This document shows, piece by piece, positions 14,558-21,998 of a stretch of 42,677 nucleotides of DNA. The DNA is from Deltaproteobacteria bacterium. Lineage in GTDB: Bacteria > Myxococcota_A > UBA9160 > UBA4427. The stretch is taken from the NCBI GenBank assembly GCA_029261855.1, contig JAJDAN010000016.1, positions 1-42,677 of the forward strand, read 5' to 3'. Made by a program: the position numbers and the translations under genes. The stretch's first letter is position 1; every line of letters begins with the position of its first letter. The notes below the pieces were generated by a model. The model did no database searches and was not told where the DNA came from. It saw nothing but the letters and a program-made list of their open reading frames with translations.

Positions 14558-15970
14558 CTAGGACGCCCTCGCGGGAGACGGGTCCGTCCAGTGGATCTGG
14601 TTGCGGCCGGCCGCTTTGGCACAGTACAGGGCCTCGTCGGCGAGCTCGAGCAGACGCGGCTCGTCGGGGTCGCCGAGGGCGACGCCGACGCTGACACCGA
14701 CGTGGATCTCCTGGCCGTCGATCTGCATGGGGCGGGTGACGCGCACGTGGATGCGTTCGGCGATGTGGTGCAGGGCTTCCGCGTCGACGTCGCGACACAG
14801 CACCACGAACTCGTCGCCGCCGAAGCGGGCGACGAGATCGTTGGGTCGTACGGCGGCCTGGATGCGCTTGGCGGCCGCGACGAGCACGGTGTCGCCGACG
14901 AGGTGCCCGTGCTGGTCGTTGATGGACTTGAAGTGGTCGAGGTCGAGGTACAGGATGCCCGTGGTGCCGGTGGCACTGGTGTCTCCAGCCTTGAGTGGCG
15001 TGTCGCGTGGGGCGGCCAGCTGGGCGTCGAGGCCTCGGCGATTGAACAGCCCCGTCAGGCCATCGCGGATCGCGGCGTTCTCGAGCGCCGTCACGTGGCT
15101 CCGCCACTGCAGCACCAGCTCGACGAGCTGTCGCAACAGCTCGACCGCGTAGGCGTTCAGGGTGGGGGAGGGGCCGCCTTCGATCATCCAGATCGTGATC
15201 GTCGCGTACCACTCGCCGTCCGAGGCGCGGATGGGGATGATCCACAAGCCCGAAAGCCCGTGGGCTGCGGCAGTGGTGCGCAGGGGCTCGGGGAGGGCGT
15301 CGCCGGTTTCGAAGAGCAGGTCTTCGCCGTCGCGCTGCGCCTTCGCCCAGACGGAATCGTCTTGCAGGTCGAGACCGTTGAGTGTGTCGGGCAGTGCGTT
15401 GCCCACTGCGACCAGTTCGTCTGCGGCGTCGCGCAGGGTGACCGTTCCGCGAGAGACCTCCGTGCGGCTGAAGATCAGCTCGAGCAGGACGGACAGGATG
15501 TCTTCGGTGGGCGAGCCCTCGAGCAGACCCTGGACCATCTCGTGAAGGATCAGCTGGTCGTTCGCGAGCCGGATCCAGATGGCGAAGCCCTTCGGGTCTG
15601 AAGGGTCGCCGAGTCCGGCGACGCTCAGGTCGCATTCCTGGTAGCTGCCGTCAGCCGCCTGCACGCGATAGCGGGCCGTGGCGCGGGGCGAGAAGCCCTG
15701 GGCGGATGCCGCCAGGACGGCGCCGGCGCGGCCGAGCTCTTCCGGGTGGATCAGCTCGATGCCGGTGCGGCCTTCGAGGTCTTCGGGCTGCCAGCCGAGC
15801 ATCGGAGCGCAAGAGGGGCTGACCCAGGCGATGGTTCCGTCGCGGTCGAGCGCGAGGACCGCGTCGTTGGGCGACGCGCTCAGCACCTCTAGAACGAGGC
15901 TCGGAACTTCGACCGTTTCCCCCAAGACTCGCGCGCCTCCGCAATCAGCTGCGTGCGCAGCCGCGCGCAC
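14558..15970 (-). CDS. PAS-GAF-GGDEF diguanylate cyclase
   Basis: A sensor protein of 470 residues with no transmembrane helix. A PAS domain (about 27-130) begins SPNDAVLALDRDGTIAWVSP. A GAF-like region (about 150-310) follows, then a GGDEF domain with D-x-D metal residues in LYLDLDHFKSINDQHGH and the active-site loop GGDEF at 384-388. The product-inhibition I-site RPND (R375-x-x-D378) lies exactly five residues upstream, so the enzyme should make cyclic di-GMP and be feedback-inhibited by it. No EAL domain is present. The GTG at 15970 gives the full frame; a TTG at 15925 preceded by GGAGG is an alternative start that keeps all domains. It converges on the PEP-CTERM gene with a 43-bp gap. Confidence 0.9.
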   Translation of the reverse strand: MRAAAHAADCGGARVLGETVEVPSLVLEVLSASPNDAVLALDRDGTIAWVSPSCAPMLGWQPEDLEGRTGIELIHPEELGRAGAVLAASAQGFSPRATARYRVQAADGSYQECDLSVAGLGDPSDPKGFAIWIRLANDQLILHEMVQGLLEGSPTEDILSVLLELIFSRTEVSRGTVTLRDAADELVAVGNALPDTLNGLDLQDDSVWAKAQRDGEDLLFETGDALPEPLRTTAAAHGLSGLWIIPIRASDGEWYATITIWMIEGGPSPTLNAYAVELLRQLVELVLQWRSHVTALENAAIRDGLTGLFNRRGLDAQLAAPRDTPLKAGDTSATGTTGILYLDLDHFKSINDQHGHLVGDTVLVAAAKRIQAAVRPNDLVARFGGDEFVVLCRDVDAEALHHIAERIHVRVTRPMQIDGQEIHVGVSVGVALGDPDEPRLLELADEALYCAKAAGRNQIHWTDPSPARAS

Positions 15971-16149
15971 CGGTCCCCACCTGGTCCGGGGCTTTTCGGC
16001 CTTTTGCCAGCCGCTCTTGAGGTACGCGAGAGGCTACGGGTCGTCGCTTGCCGCTCGTCTGCGCGCGCGGCTCCGGTTCCCGGCAGCGGACCTGCCGGTC
16101 GCGTGCGAAGCTTGTGCCCCGCACACCTCGAAACGCCCGGGACGAGAAC

Positions 16150-16719
16150 ATGTCGGACGAAGCACCCCAGACCGAGCAGGGCTTGATGGTCTACCCCGAC
16201 CACGGCTGGCGTTGGCTCTTCTTCCGTGCGCCCATGTGGCTGTGGCGCATGGGCCTGGGGCCCCTGATGGGCTTTCGCTTCTGCGTGCTCACCGTATACG
16301 GACGCAAGACCGGGCTGCCGCGCCATACTTTGCTCGAATGGGTCGAAGATGGCGGCCGCCTGCACGTGGGTGCCGGCTGGGGGCCGCGGTCCCAGTGGGT
16401 GCGGAACCTGCTCGCCAATCCCATCGTGACCGTGCAGTCCGGGATCGGAACGGTGCGCGGGCGCGCGCTTCGCATGACCGATGGCGACGTCATGCGTCGG
16501 CTGTATCCGCACCTGAAGAAAAGTCCGGTGTGGGCCCAGTACTGCGCGTCCTGGGGAGTCGACGGCAGCGACCCCGAGGACGTGGCCGCGAACGCCGGAA
16601 AGCTCTGGACCTTCGTCATCGAACCGGGCCCGGGCGACGCGCCGCCCGCGATGCAGGCGGATCTCTGGTGGGTGCCAGCGGGGATCGCGTTGTTGCTGCT
16701 GGTGCCGTTTCTTCTCTAG
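16150..16719 (+). CDS. deazaflavin (F420)-dependent nitroreductase family protein (Ddn-like)
   Basis: A 189-residue protein. The core VLTVYGRKTGLPRHTLLEWV, then 'GRLHVGAGWGPRSQWVRNLLANP' is the conserved pattern of the deazaflavin-dependent nitroreductase family, a split-barrel fold that binds F420H2. The C-terminus adds a hydrophobic helix (WWVPAGIALLLLVPFLL) that would anchor it to the membrane; I have not seen this as a standard feature. Members reduce quinones, nitro compounds or enones. Its stop codon (16717-16719) directly abuts the stop of the convergent thioesterase with no intervening base. The start ATG has a weak Shine-Dalgarno sequence. Confidence 0.8.
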   Translation: MSDEAPQTEQGLMVYPDHGWRWLFFRAPMWLWRMGLGPLMGFRFCVLTVYGRKTGLPRHTLLEWVEDGGRLHVGAGWGPRSQWVRNLLANPIVTVQSGIGTVRGRALRMTDGDVMRRLYPHLKKSPVWAQYCASWGVDGSDPEDVAANAGKLWTFVIEPGPGDAPPAMQADLWWVPAGIALLLLVPFLL

Positions 16720-17577
16720 TCAGCCGCGCTTCACGCGCAGCAGGCCTTCCTGGGCGATGGTCGCGACGTGGGTTCCGTCGGCGCGAAAGACGAGACCCGT
16801 GGCGAGGCCGCGGCTGCCGATCATGCCGTGGGCGTTCATGTCGATGAGCACCCAGTCGTCGGCCCGCACCGGGCGATGGAACCACATGGCGTGATCGAGG
16901 CTCGCGCCCATCAAGCCGTCGTCCTTCTTGTCGTCCGGGTGCGAGCGGTGGATGGCGCTCATGGGGTTCATGTCGGACAGGTAGGCGAGGCCGCAGCTCT
17001 GCAGGCGGGGATCGTCGCTGAGGGTCTGGGGGAAGCGCGCCCAGGCGATGGAGCGCGGCGGGGCGGCGCCTTCGCCTTCACCGGGAATCGGCACGTTGCA
17101 GCGGTGCGCGCCGGCGTCCCACTCGGACTTCAGGTCTTCGGGCGCCGGGATGTCCTTCGGCAGGCTGGCGGACTGGGTCTCCGGTCCTTCTTCTGCGACC
17201 TGGAACGAAGCCGCGAGAGTGAGGATGGCGCCACCGCTCTGGCGCGCGGCGACGCGCCGCGTGGTAAACGAACGACCGTTGCGGATGCGGTCGACTTCGT
17301 AACGCACGGGCTCACGCAGGTCGCCGCCGAGGATGAAGTAGGCGTGCAGCGAATGGACTGCATACTTGGGGTCGACGGTCTGGGTCGCCGCCCATAGCGC
17401 CTGTGCGATCACGAGGCCGCCATAGATGCGACCCCAGGAATACGCGGGACTCTCGCCCACGTAGGTATCGGGGCCGTGGGGCTCGAGATCGAAGACGTTC
17501 GAAAGGTCGAGGGTCTCGCTGCTCGCGGGCGTGCCCGGCTGGGCAGAGGGAGTCGCTGCTTTCGTCGCTTCGGTCAT
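16720..17577 (-). CDS. acyl-CoA thioesterase II (TesB family)
   Basis: A 285-residue double-hotdog thioesterase hydrolysing acyl-CoA to free acid and CoA. The first hotdog has YVGESPAYSWGRIYGGLVIA and HSLHAYFILGGDL, followed by 'YEVDRIRNGRSFTTRRVAA'. The second ends with ASLDHAMWFHRPVRADDWVL and 'GLATGLVFRADGTHVATIAQEGL'. The Asp of SLDHAMWFH corresponds to the catalytic Asp of the family. The ATG at 17577 is preferred over the ATG at 17589 because the extra four residues have no support. It is divergent from the GPH transporter, with only 43 bp between start codons. It fits the lipid-catabolic flavour of the region. Confidence 0.88.
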   Translation of the reverse strand: MTEATKAATPSAQPGTPASSETLDLSNVFDLEPHGPDTYVGESPAYSWGRIYGGLVIAQALWAATQTVDPKYAVHSLHAYFILGGDLREPVRYEVDRIRNGRSFTTRRVAARQSGGAILTLAASFQVAEEGPETQSASLPKDIPAPEDLKSEWDAGAHRCNVPIPGEGEGAAPPRSIAWARFPQTLSDDPRLQSCGLAYLSDMNPMSAIHRSHPDDKKDDGLMGASLDHAMWFHRPVRADDWVLIDMNAHGMIGSRGLATGLVFRADGTHVATIAQEGLLRVKRG

Positions 17578-17620
17578 GGGGGCGAGCACTCTAGCAGGCC
17601 GGCCCGGCTATCCTCCCGCG

Positions 17621-19072
17621 ATGCTGGCCGACGACATCGAGCGCGCCGGGACTGGGGCGTCCGAATCGTCGGATCCGCACTTCGTTCCGCCCGCGACCTC
17701 CGACGCGGCCATCGGCCAGGCCGGCGCCGAGGTCCTGAGCTTCGGCGTGATCTGGGCGTTCTCCTTCCCGGCCGTCGCGTTCGGCATCATGTCGCTGCTC
17801 TTCGGCACCTACCTGATGAAGTTCGCCACGGACGTGCTGTTGATCGCGCCCGCTGCCATGGGGACGATCATCGCGGGTTCGCGGCTGTGGGACGCGGTGT
17901 CGGACCCGCTCGCGGGCTACTTGTCCGACCGCACCCGGTCGCGCCTCGGTCGTCGGCGCATCTGGATGTTCGCGGCGGCGGTCCCCATGGCGTTCGGCTT
18001 GTTCGCCATCTGGTCGCCGCCCCTGTCCCTGGGCCCGGGCGCGCTGGTGGTGTGGATGGCGGTGGCCCTCGTCTTCTACGAAACCGCGAGTACCGCGTTC
18101 TGGGTTCCCCACGGCGCCGCCGGCATGGAACTCACCCCGAACCACCACGAACGCACCCGGCTCTGGGGTTGGCGCCACATGATCGGCGTGGGCGGCATGA
18201 TGCTGGGGCTCGTCTCACTGCAGTTCATGAACATGGCCGAGGACAAGCGGCTGGTGGCGTTCGTCATCTCGGCAGTCGCGTCGGTCAGCGTCGCGATCGT
18301 CGTGTTGTGGTCGACCTGGCGCCTGCCCGAACGCGCCGACTACCAGGGCCGCGGCGGCAAGAGCCCGGTGAAGTCGCTCACCGACGTGTTCCGGAATCCG
18401 CACTCACGCCTGGTGCTCGTCATCTACGGGATCGAGACCTTCGGCGCCGCCAGCGTCGGCATGCTGGTGCCGTACCTGGTCGAGTACGTGGTCCCCATGC
18501 AGAGCCAGATGGTGCCGATCCTGCTGACCTACACGGTCCCGCAATTCCTGTTCGCACCGCTGTGGATGCGGCTGTCGCGGACCGTCGGCAAGAAGCGCCT
18601 GTGGCTGTGGAGCATGGCCGTTACGTCGGTCGCGTTCCTCTCCTTCCTGCCCATCGAGAGCCCGGGCCTCGCGATCTATCTCGTCGCCTTCATGCTCGGG
18701 ACCGCGGGCGGGATCGGCGCCGTCGTCGCCCCTTCCATCAACGCAGACATCATCGACTACGACGAGTACCTGACCGGCGAACGCAAGGAAGGCTCGTATA
18801 TCGCCGTCTGGAATCTCGTGCGGAAGAGCGCCGGGTCGGCCATTGCCTTCGTGACGGGTCTGGTCCTGCAGTCGTCGGGTTTCGAGCCGAACGTGGTACA
18901 GAGCGAAGAGGCGAAGTTCGCGATCCGCGCGCTCTTCTGCCTGCTGCCCGCAAGCTGCTATGCGATCGGGACCCTGCTGCTGGTGCGCTATCGGCTCGGC
19001 GAGAAGGAACACGCCGAGATCCGGGCCGTGCTCGACGCCCGGATCCTCGGTCAGGGGGAGGAAGCGTCATGA
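17621..19072 (+). CDS. MFS transporter, GPH (glycoside-pentoside-hexuronide:cation symporter) type
   Basis: A 483-residue inner-membrane protein with about 12 transmembrane helices. The loop between helices 2 and 3 reads RLWDAVSDPLAGYLSDRTRS followed by RLGRRRIW. This is the 'D-x-x-x-D-P-x-x-G-x-x-S-D-R-T-x-x-R-x-G-R-R' signature of the GPH/MelB family. A second landmark, INADIIDYDEYLTGERKEGS, is the conserved loop between helices 10 and 11. GPH members carry sugars with Na+ or H+, but many in catabolic clusters carry other organic acids or lipids, so the substrate is open. The stop overlaps the SDR start as ATGA. The ATG at 17621 lacks a clear Shine-Dalgarno sequence. Confidence 0.85.
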   Translation: MLADDIERAGTGASESSDPHFVPPATSDAAIGQAGAEVLSFGVIWAFSFPAVAFGIMSLLFGTYLMKFATDVLLIAPAAMGTIIAGSRLWDAVSDPLAGYLSDRTRSRLGRRRIWMFAAAVPMAFGLFAIWSPPLSLGPGALVVWMAVALVFYETASTAFWVPHGAAGMELTPNHHERTRLWGWRHMIGVGGMMLGLVSLQFMNMAEDKRLVAFVISAVASVSVAIVVLWSTWRLPERADYQGRGGKSPVKSLTDVFRNPHSRLVLVIYGIETFGAASVGMLVPYLVEYVVPMQSQMVPILLTYTVPQFLFAPLWMRLSRTVGKKRLWLWSMAVTSVAFLSFLPIESPGLAIYLVAFMLGTAGGIGAVVAPSINADIIDYDEYLTGERKEGSYIAVWNLVRKSAGSAIAFVTGLVLQSSGFEPNVVQSEEAKFAIRALFCLLPASCYAIGTLLLVRYRLGEKEHAEIRAVLDARILGQGEEAS

Positions 19073-19839
19073 GCAGACTGGAAGGCCGGCGGGTGATCGT
19101 GACGGGTGGCGGCAGCGGGATCGGGCGCGCGGCGGTGGTGCGCCTGGCGGCGGAGGGCGCGCGGGTCGCGGTGCTCGACAAGCGCCTCGCCCTCGCCGAA
19201 GAGGCTGCCGCCGAGGTCGAGGGCGCGCTCGCGATCGCCTGCGACGTCGGGTCCGAAGAAGAGATCGCCTCCGCGGTCGCCGCGACGGTGGAGGCCTTCG
19301 GGGGCCTCGACGGGTTGTTCGCCAACGCGGGAACGGCTGGCGCGGGTTGGATCCACGAGACGACTCTCGCAGACTGGGAGGCGGTGCTGCGCGTGAACCT
19401 GACGGGGGTGTTCCTGGCGGCGAAGCACACGCTTCCGCACCTGCTGGCGGCGGGCGGCGGTTCCATCGTCACCACCGGATCCGTGGCCTCGACGATCATC
19501 GCCGCGGGCGGGTCCGCTGCGAGCTATGCGGCCAGCAAGGGAGGTCTGCTGCAGCTCACCAAGCAGATCGCCGTCGACTACGGGCCCCAGGGCATTCGCG
19601 CGAACTGCGTCTGCCCCGGCGCCGTGAAGACGAGCCTGGGGGCGCACGCCCAGGAAGACGGCCTCGAGGCGACGACGAAGCGAGGCGAACCGCTGCCCCG
19701 TCAGGTCCCACAGACTCCGCTGCTGCGGCGCGCCGACCCGGCAGAGGTGGCCAGCGCCGTCGCATTCCTGCTTTCGGACGACGCCTCGTTCATTACCGGC
19801 ACGGCCCTGATGGTCGACGGCGGCTACACCGCCATCTAG
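19069..19839 (+). CDS. short-chain dehydrogenase/reductase (classical SDR)
   Basis: A 256-residue NAD(P)-dependent oxidoreductase. The cofactor motif TGGGSGIG lies at 12-19, CDVGSEEEI follows strand 3, 'ANAGTAG' is the NAG motif, a Ser lies in VTTGSVAS, and the catalytic pair is Y153-x-x-x-K157 in SYAASKGG. 'RANCVCPGAVKT' and the C-terminal 'FITGTALMVDGGYTA' complete the family. The acidic residue after strand 2 (VLDKR) suggests NAD preference. The start overlaps the transporter stop by 4 nt with GGGGGAGGAA just upstream, so the two are translationally coupled. The C69 peptidase follows 13 bp later, making a three-gene operon. Confidence 0.93.
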   Translation: MSRLEGRRVIVTGGGSGIGRAAVVRLAAEGARVAVLDKRLALAEEAAAEVEGALAIACDVGSEEEIASAVAATVEAFGGLDGLFANAGTAGAGWIHETTLADWEAVLRVNLTGVFLAAKHTLPHLLAAGGGSIVTTGSVASTIIAAGGSAASYAASKGGLLQLTKQIAVDYGPQGIRANCVCPGAVKTSLGAHAQEDGLEATTKRGEPLPRQVPQTPLLRRADPAEVASAVAFLLSDDASFITGTALMVDGGYTAI

Positions 19840-19852
19840 AGTTTGACTCCCC

Positions 19853-21136
19853 ATGTGCGACTCCCTCGTCGCGACCAGCGCCAACACCTCTGCGGGCACC
19901 ACGCTATTCGCCAAGAACAGCGATCGGAAGCTCGGTGAATGCCAGCCACTGCTGCAGTTTCCCGCGGCGGTGCATCCGCGCGGCGCGCGCGTCGGTTGTA
20001 CGCACATCGACGTCCCCGAGGTGGCGGAGACCTATCGCGTCATGGGTCACTCGCCCTGGTGGGTCTGGGGCTTCGAGCACGGCGTCAACGAACACGGTGT
20101 CGCCGTCGGCAACCAGACCGTTTTCTCGAAGGAGCCCGTCGAGGAGACGCCCGGGCTGATCGGGATGGATCTCGTGCGGCTCGGTCTCGAGCGCGGTCGC
20201 GACGCCCGGGAAGCGCTCGAAGCCATCGCCTCGTTGCTCGAGGCCCACGGCCAGGGCGGGGCGGCGCTGGGGCCCGACGCCGCGGGCTACCACAACAGCT
20301 TCCTGATCGCGGACTCGACCGAAGCCTGGCTGATGGAGACGTCCGGCCGCCGCTGGGCGGCGCGCCCCGCCGAGCTGGACGCGCTCTCGAACCACATGAC
20401 TCTCGGGTCCGACTGGCGCATCGCGTCGCGCGACCTCGATTCGTTCGCGCGTCGCGAAGGTTGGTGGGCCGAGAAGGGTCGTGTGGATGTGGCCGTCGCC
20501 TATCGGCACCCGCAGGTGCCGGGCGCCATCTCGGAAGGTCGCCTGCGACGTTCGCGCGAGCTGCTCGCCCAGGGCCGCGGCGAGATCGACGTCGAATACC
20601 TGCAGCGTGCCTTGCGCGATCACGGAGACGGCGGCGATGCCCCGCCGGCGAATGTGACGCCTGACGACGAGCGCTTCTTCACGCTGTGCATGCACAGCGA
20701 GCCGGTCGGGACGACGACGGCGAGCCTGGTGGCGCCGCTGCCGACGGATCGCAGCTCGGCGTGGCCGGTCTGGGTTTCCTTCGGCACGCCCTGCACGGGT
20801 GTCTTCCTGCCCGTCTACCTTTCGGGCGTCATCCCGGACCTGCTGTCGCGTGGAGACGACAACCCCGACGAGGACTCGGCCTGGTGGGTCTTCCATGAGC
20901 TTTCGCAGGCGGCGGCAGGCGACTTCGCGCGCAACACGCCGATGCTGCGCGAGGCGTGGTGCGGACTCGAAGAACGCATCGACCTCGAGCGTCGCGCCGT
21001 CGAGTCGTCGGCGCGCACGGCGTCGGTGTCGGGCGACGACGACGAGGCGGCCGGGATCCTGACCGAGTTCATGGCGCGGGTTGCGGGGGACGCCGTCGAT
21101 TTCGCCCGGGAGTTGCGCGCGCGGATCGAAGACTGA
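19853..21136 (+). CDS. Secernin-like C69-family dipeptidase
   Basis: A 427-residue protein beginning MCDSLVATSANTSAGTTLFA then KNSDRK. In this N-terminal-nucleophile family Met1 is removed so that Cys2 becomes the catalytic nucleophile. The 'FAKNSDR' and 'GINEHGVAVGNQ'-type blocks (here GVNEHGVAVGN) and 'YHNSFLIADSTEAWLMET' are characteristic of peptidase family C69 / Secernin. There is no signal peptide, so it is cytoplasmic. It probably cleaves dipeptides or amide bonds of small molecules. It is the third gene of the GPH transporter-SDR-C69 unit, which suggests uptake and breakdown of one compound class, possibly an amide. This is inference. Confidence 0.85.
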   Translation: MCDSLVATSANTSAGTTLFAKNSDRKLGECQPLLQFPAAVHPRGARVGCTHIDVPEVAETYRVMGHSPWWVWGFEHGVNEHGVAVGNQTVFSKEPVEETPGLIGMDLVRLGLERGRDAREALEAIASLLEAHGQGGAALGPDAAGYHNSFLIADSTEAWLMETSGRRWAARPAELDALSNHMTLGSDWRIASRDLDSFARREGWWAEKGRVDVAVAYRHPQVPGAISEGRLRRSRELLAQGRGEIDVEYLQRALRDHGDGGDAPPANVTPDDERFFTLCMHSEPVGTTTASLVAPLPTDRSSAWPVWVSFGTPCTGVFLPVYLSGVIPDLLSRGDDNPDEDSAWWVFHELSQAAAGDFARNTPMLREAWCGLEERIDLERRAVESSARTASVSGDDDEAAGILTEFMARVAGDAVDFARELRARIED

Positions 21137-21151
21137 TCGGGGCGCGGGCGC

Positions 21152-21403
21152 TCAGGCGCGGCGGGCAGTCTCGGCGGCAGCTACATCGCGTCGCGCAGGT
21201 CGTGCGGGGCGGGCCTGGGTGAAGTAGTCGGCCCGGTTCTCCCACGGCACCCCGAGTGCGTTCAGGATGTGCCGCTTCGTGGCCTGTCGACAGGGCCTTC
21301 CCTTTTCGATCGCATGGATGGTGCGCGTCGAAACGCCCGCCCGTTGGGCGAGATCGTTCTGGGTCCATCCAAGGGCCTGCCGTGCGGCACGGATTCGATT
21401 CAT
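21152..21403 (-). CDS. small XRE-family helix-turn-helix regulator
   Basis: An 83-residue protein. Residues 3-50 form a complete Cro/CI-type helix-turn-helix: 'RIRAARQALGWTQNDLAQRA', then GVSTRTIHAIEKGR and 'ATKRHILNALGV'. The C-terminus is basic and Ala-rich with no effector domain. Proteins of this size act as autoregulators or partner with toxins; no toxin gene is adjacent, as the neighbours are the convergent C69 peptidase (15 bp) and tRNA-His upstream. The frame and start at 21403 are clear, with a weak AGG 8 nt upstream. Confidence 0.8.
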   Translation of the reverse strand: MNRIRAARQALGWTQNDLAQRAGVSTRTIHAIEKGRPCRQATKRHILNALGVPWENRADYFTQARPARPARRDVAAAETARRA

Positions 21404-21598
21404 CGGGGGATACCTGGGAGCATCGACGTACGTTCGAGGGCCTCGATTCTAGCGCCGACGGGCCTCCCGGATCGAGGCGTTTTCGAGCCGATCCGAACAC
21501 CGTCCCGTCAGCAGCCCAAGCCGCCACACCCACAGAAATGAAGAGGAACCAAGTTCGCCCCCGAGGGGGGATCTGGCAGCCAGAACGCGCCCGCGGCC

Positions 21599-21640
21599 AG
21601 CGCCTGCGGCTCAGCAACCCGCCCCCATGGGCGGGTTGCG
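21599..21640 (-). terminator. hairpin repeat 1 downstream of tRNA-His
   Basis: A 42-nt unit beginning AGCGCCTGCGGCTCAG on the plus strand. It ends in a perfect 11-bp stem (21614-21624 with 21629-21639) and a 4-nt loop. The stem pair at the third position is A-T, while the sister unit has G-C there. There is no T run, so if it terminates tRNA-His transcription it does so by structure alone. Confidence 0.5.
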
Positions 21641-21645
21641 TAGAA

Positions 21646-21686
21646 AGCGCCTGCGGCTCAGCGACCCGCCCCATGGGCGGGTCGCG
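21646..21686 (-). terminator. hairpin repeat 2 downstream of tRNA-His
   Basis: A 41-nt near-copy of the preceding unit. Its 11-bp stem is 21661-21671 with 21675-21685 and the loop is 3 nt. It starts 9 nt beyond the encoded CCA of tRNA-His. Relative to unit 1 the stem has a compensatory A-T to G-C change, so pairing has been conserved. Confidence 0.55.
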
Positions 21687-21694
21687 AAGAGAGC

Positions 21695-21771
21695 TGGGGT
21701 GGACGACGGGACTTGAACCCGCGACCGCACGGACCACAACCGTGAGCTCTACCAACTGAGCTACGCCCACC
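21695..21771 (-). tRNA. tRNA-His (anticodon GTG)
   Basis: Cloverleaf with acceptor GTGGGCG/CGTCCAC, D arm GCTC...GAGC, anticodon stem CACGG/CCGTG with loop TTGTGGT (anticodon GTG), T arm CGGG-TTCAAGT-CCCG and encoded CCA (complement of 21695-21697). The discriminator is C and the base before position 1 is G (complement of 21771), the extra G-1:C73 pair specific to histidine tRNA. Confidence 0.97.
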
Positions 21772-21785
21772 ACGAAACGGCCGGG

Positions 21786-21814
21786 AACCTAGATCCGGGG
21801 GGTGGGGGTGTCAA
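21786..21814 (-). promoter_or_regulatory. sigma70-type promoter of tRNA-His
   Basis: On the minus strand TTGACA (21814-21809) is a perfect -35 box. A 17-bp spacer leads to TAGGTT (21791-21786), which keeps the critical A and final T of the -10 box. Transcription would start near 21779, a few bases before the tRNA 5' end. Confidence 0.6.
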
Positions 21815-21899
21815 CGTGCCCTCCCTGTCCGCCCCGGCGGCGTCCCTTGCCCAACGGCGGCCCAACCCGATACGGGCTGGCTGCTACTTTGGCCGCCGC

Positions 21900-21976
21900 G
21901 CCCCGGTAGCTCAGGTGGATAGAGCAGCTGCCTTCTAAGCAGCGGGTCGGGGGTTCAAGTCCTCCCCGGGGCGCCA
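21900..21976 (+). tRNA. tRNA-Arg (anticodon TCT)
   Basis: A 77-nt cloverleaf with acceptor GCCCCGG/CCGGGGC, D arm GCTC...GAGC, anticodon stem GCTGC/GCAGC with loop CTTCTAA (anticodon TCT, reading AGA/AGG), a T arm with TTCAAGT, discriminator G and encoded CCA at 21974-21976. It is divergent from tRNA-His. The sulfatase start codon follows only 22 bp after its 3' end. Confidence 0.97.
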
Positions 21977-21998
21977 GGAGACCGGCTTGGAGCTGCCG

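Noticed and set aside
17476-19839. A 787-codon open frame ending in the SDR
   Set aside because: Only the last 256 codons match the SDR family; the rest is the out-of-frame reading of the GPH transporter.
21152-21403. Antitoxin half of a toxin-antitoxin pair
   Set aside because: The XRE protein has no adjacent small toxin gene on either side; only the C69 peptidase and tRNA-His are neighbours.
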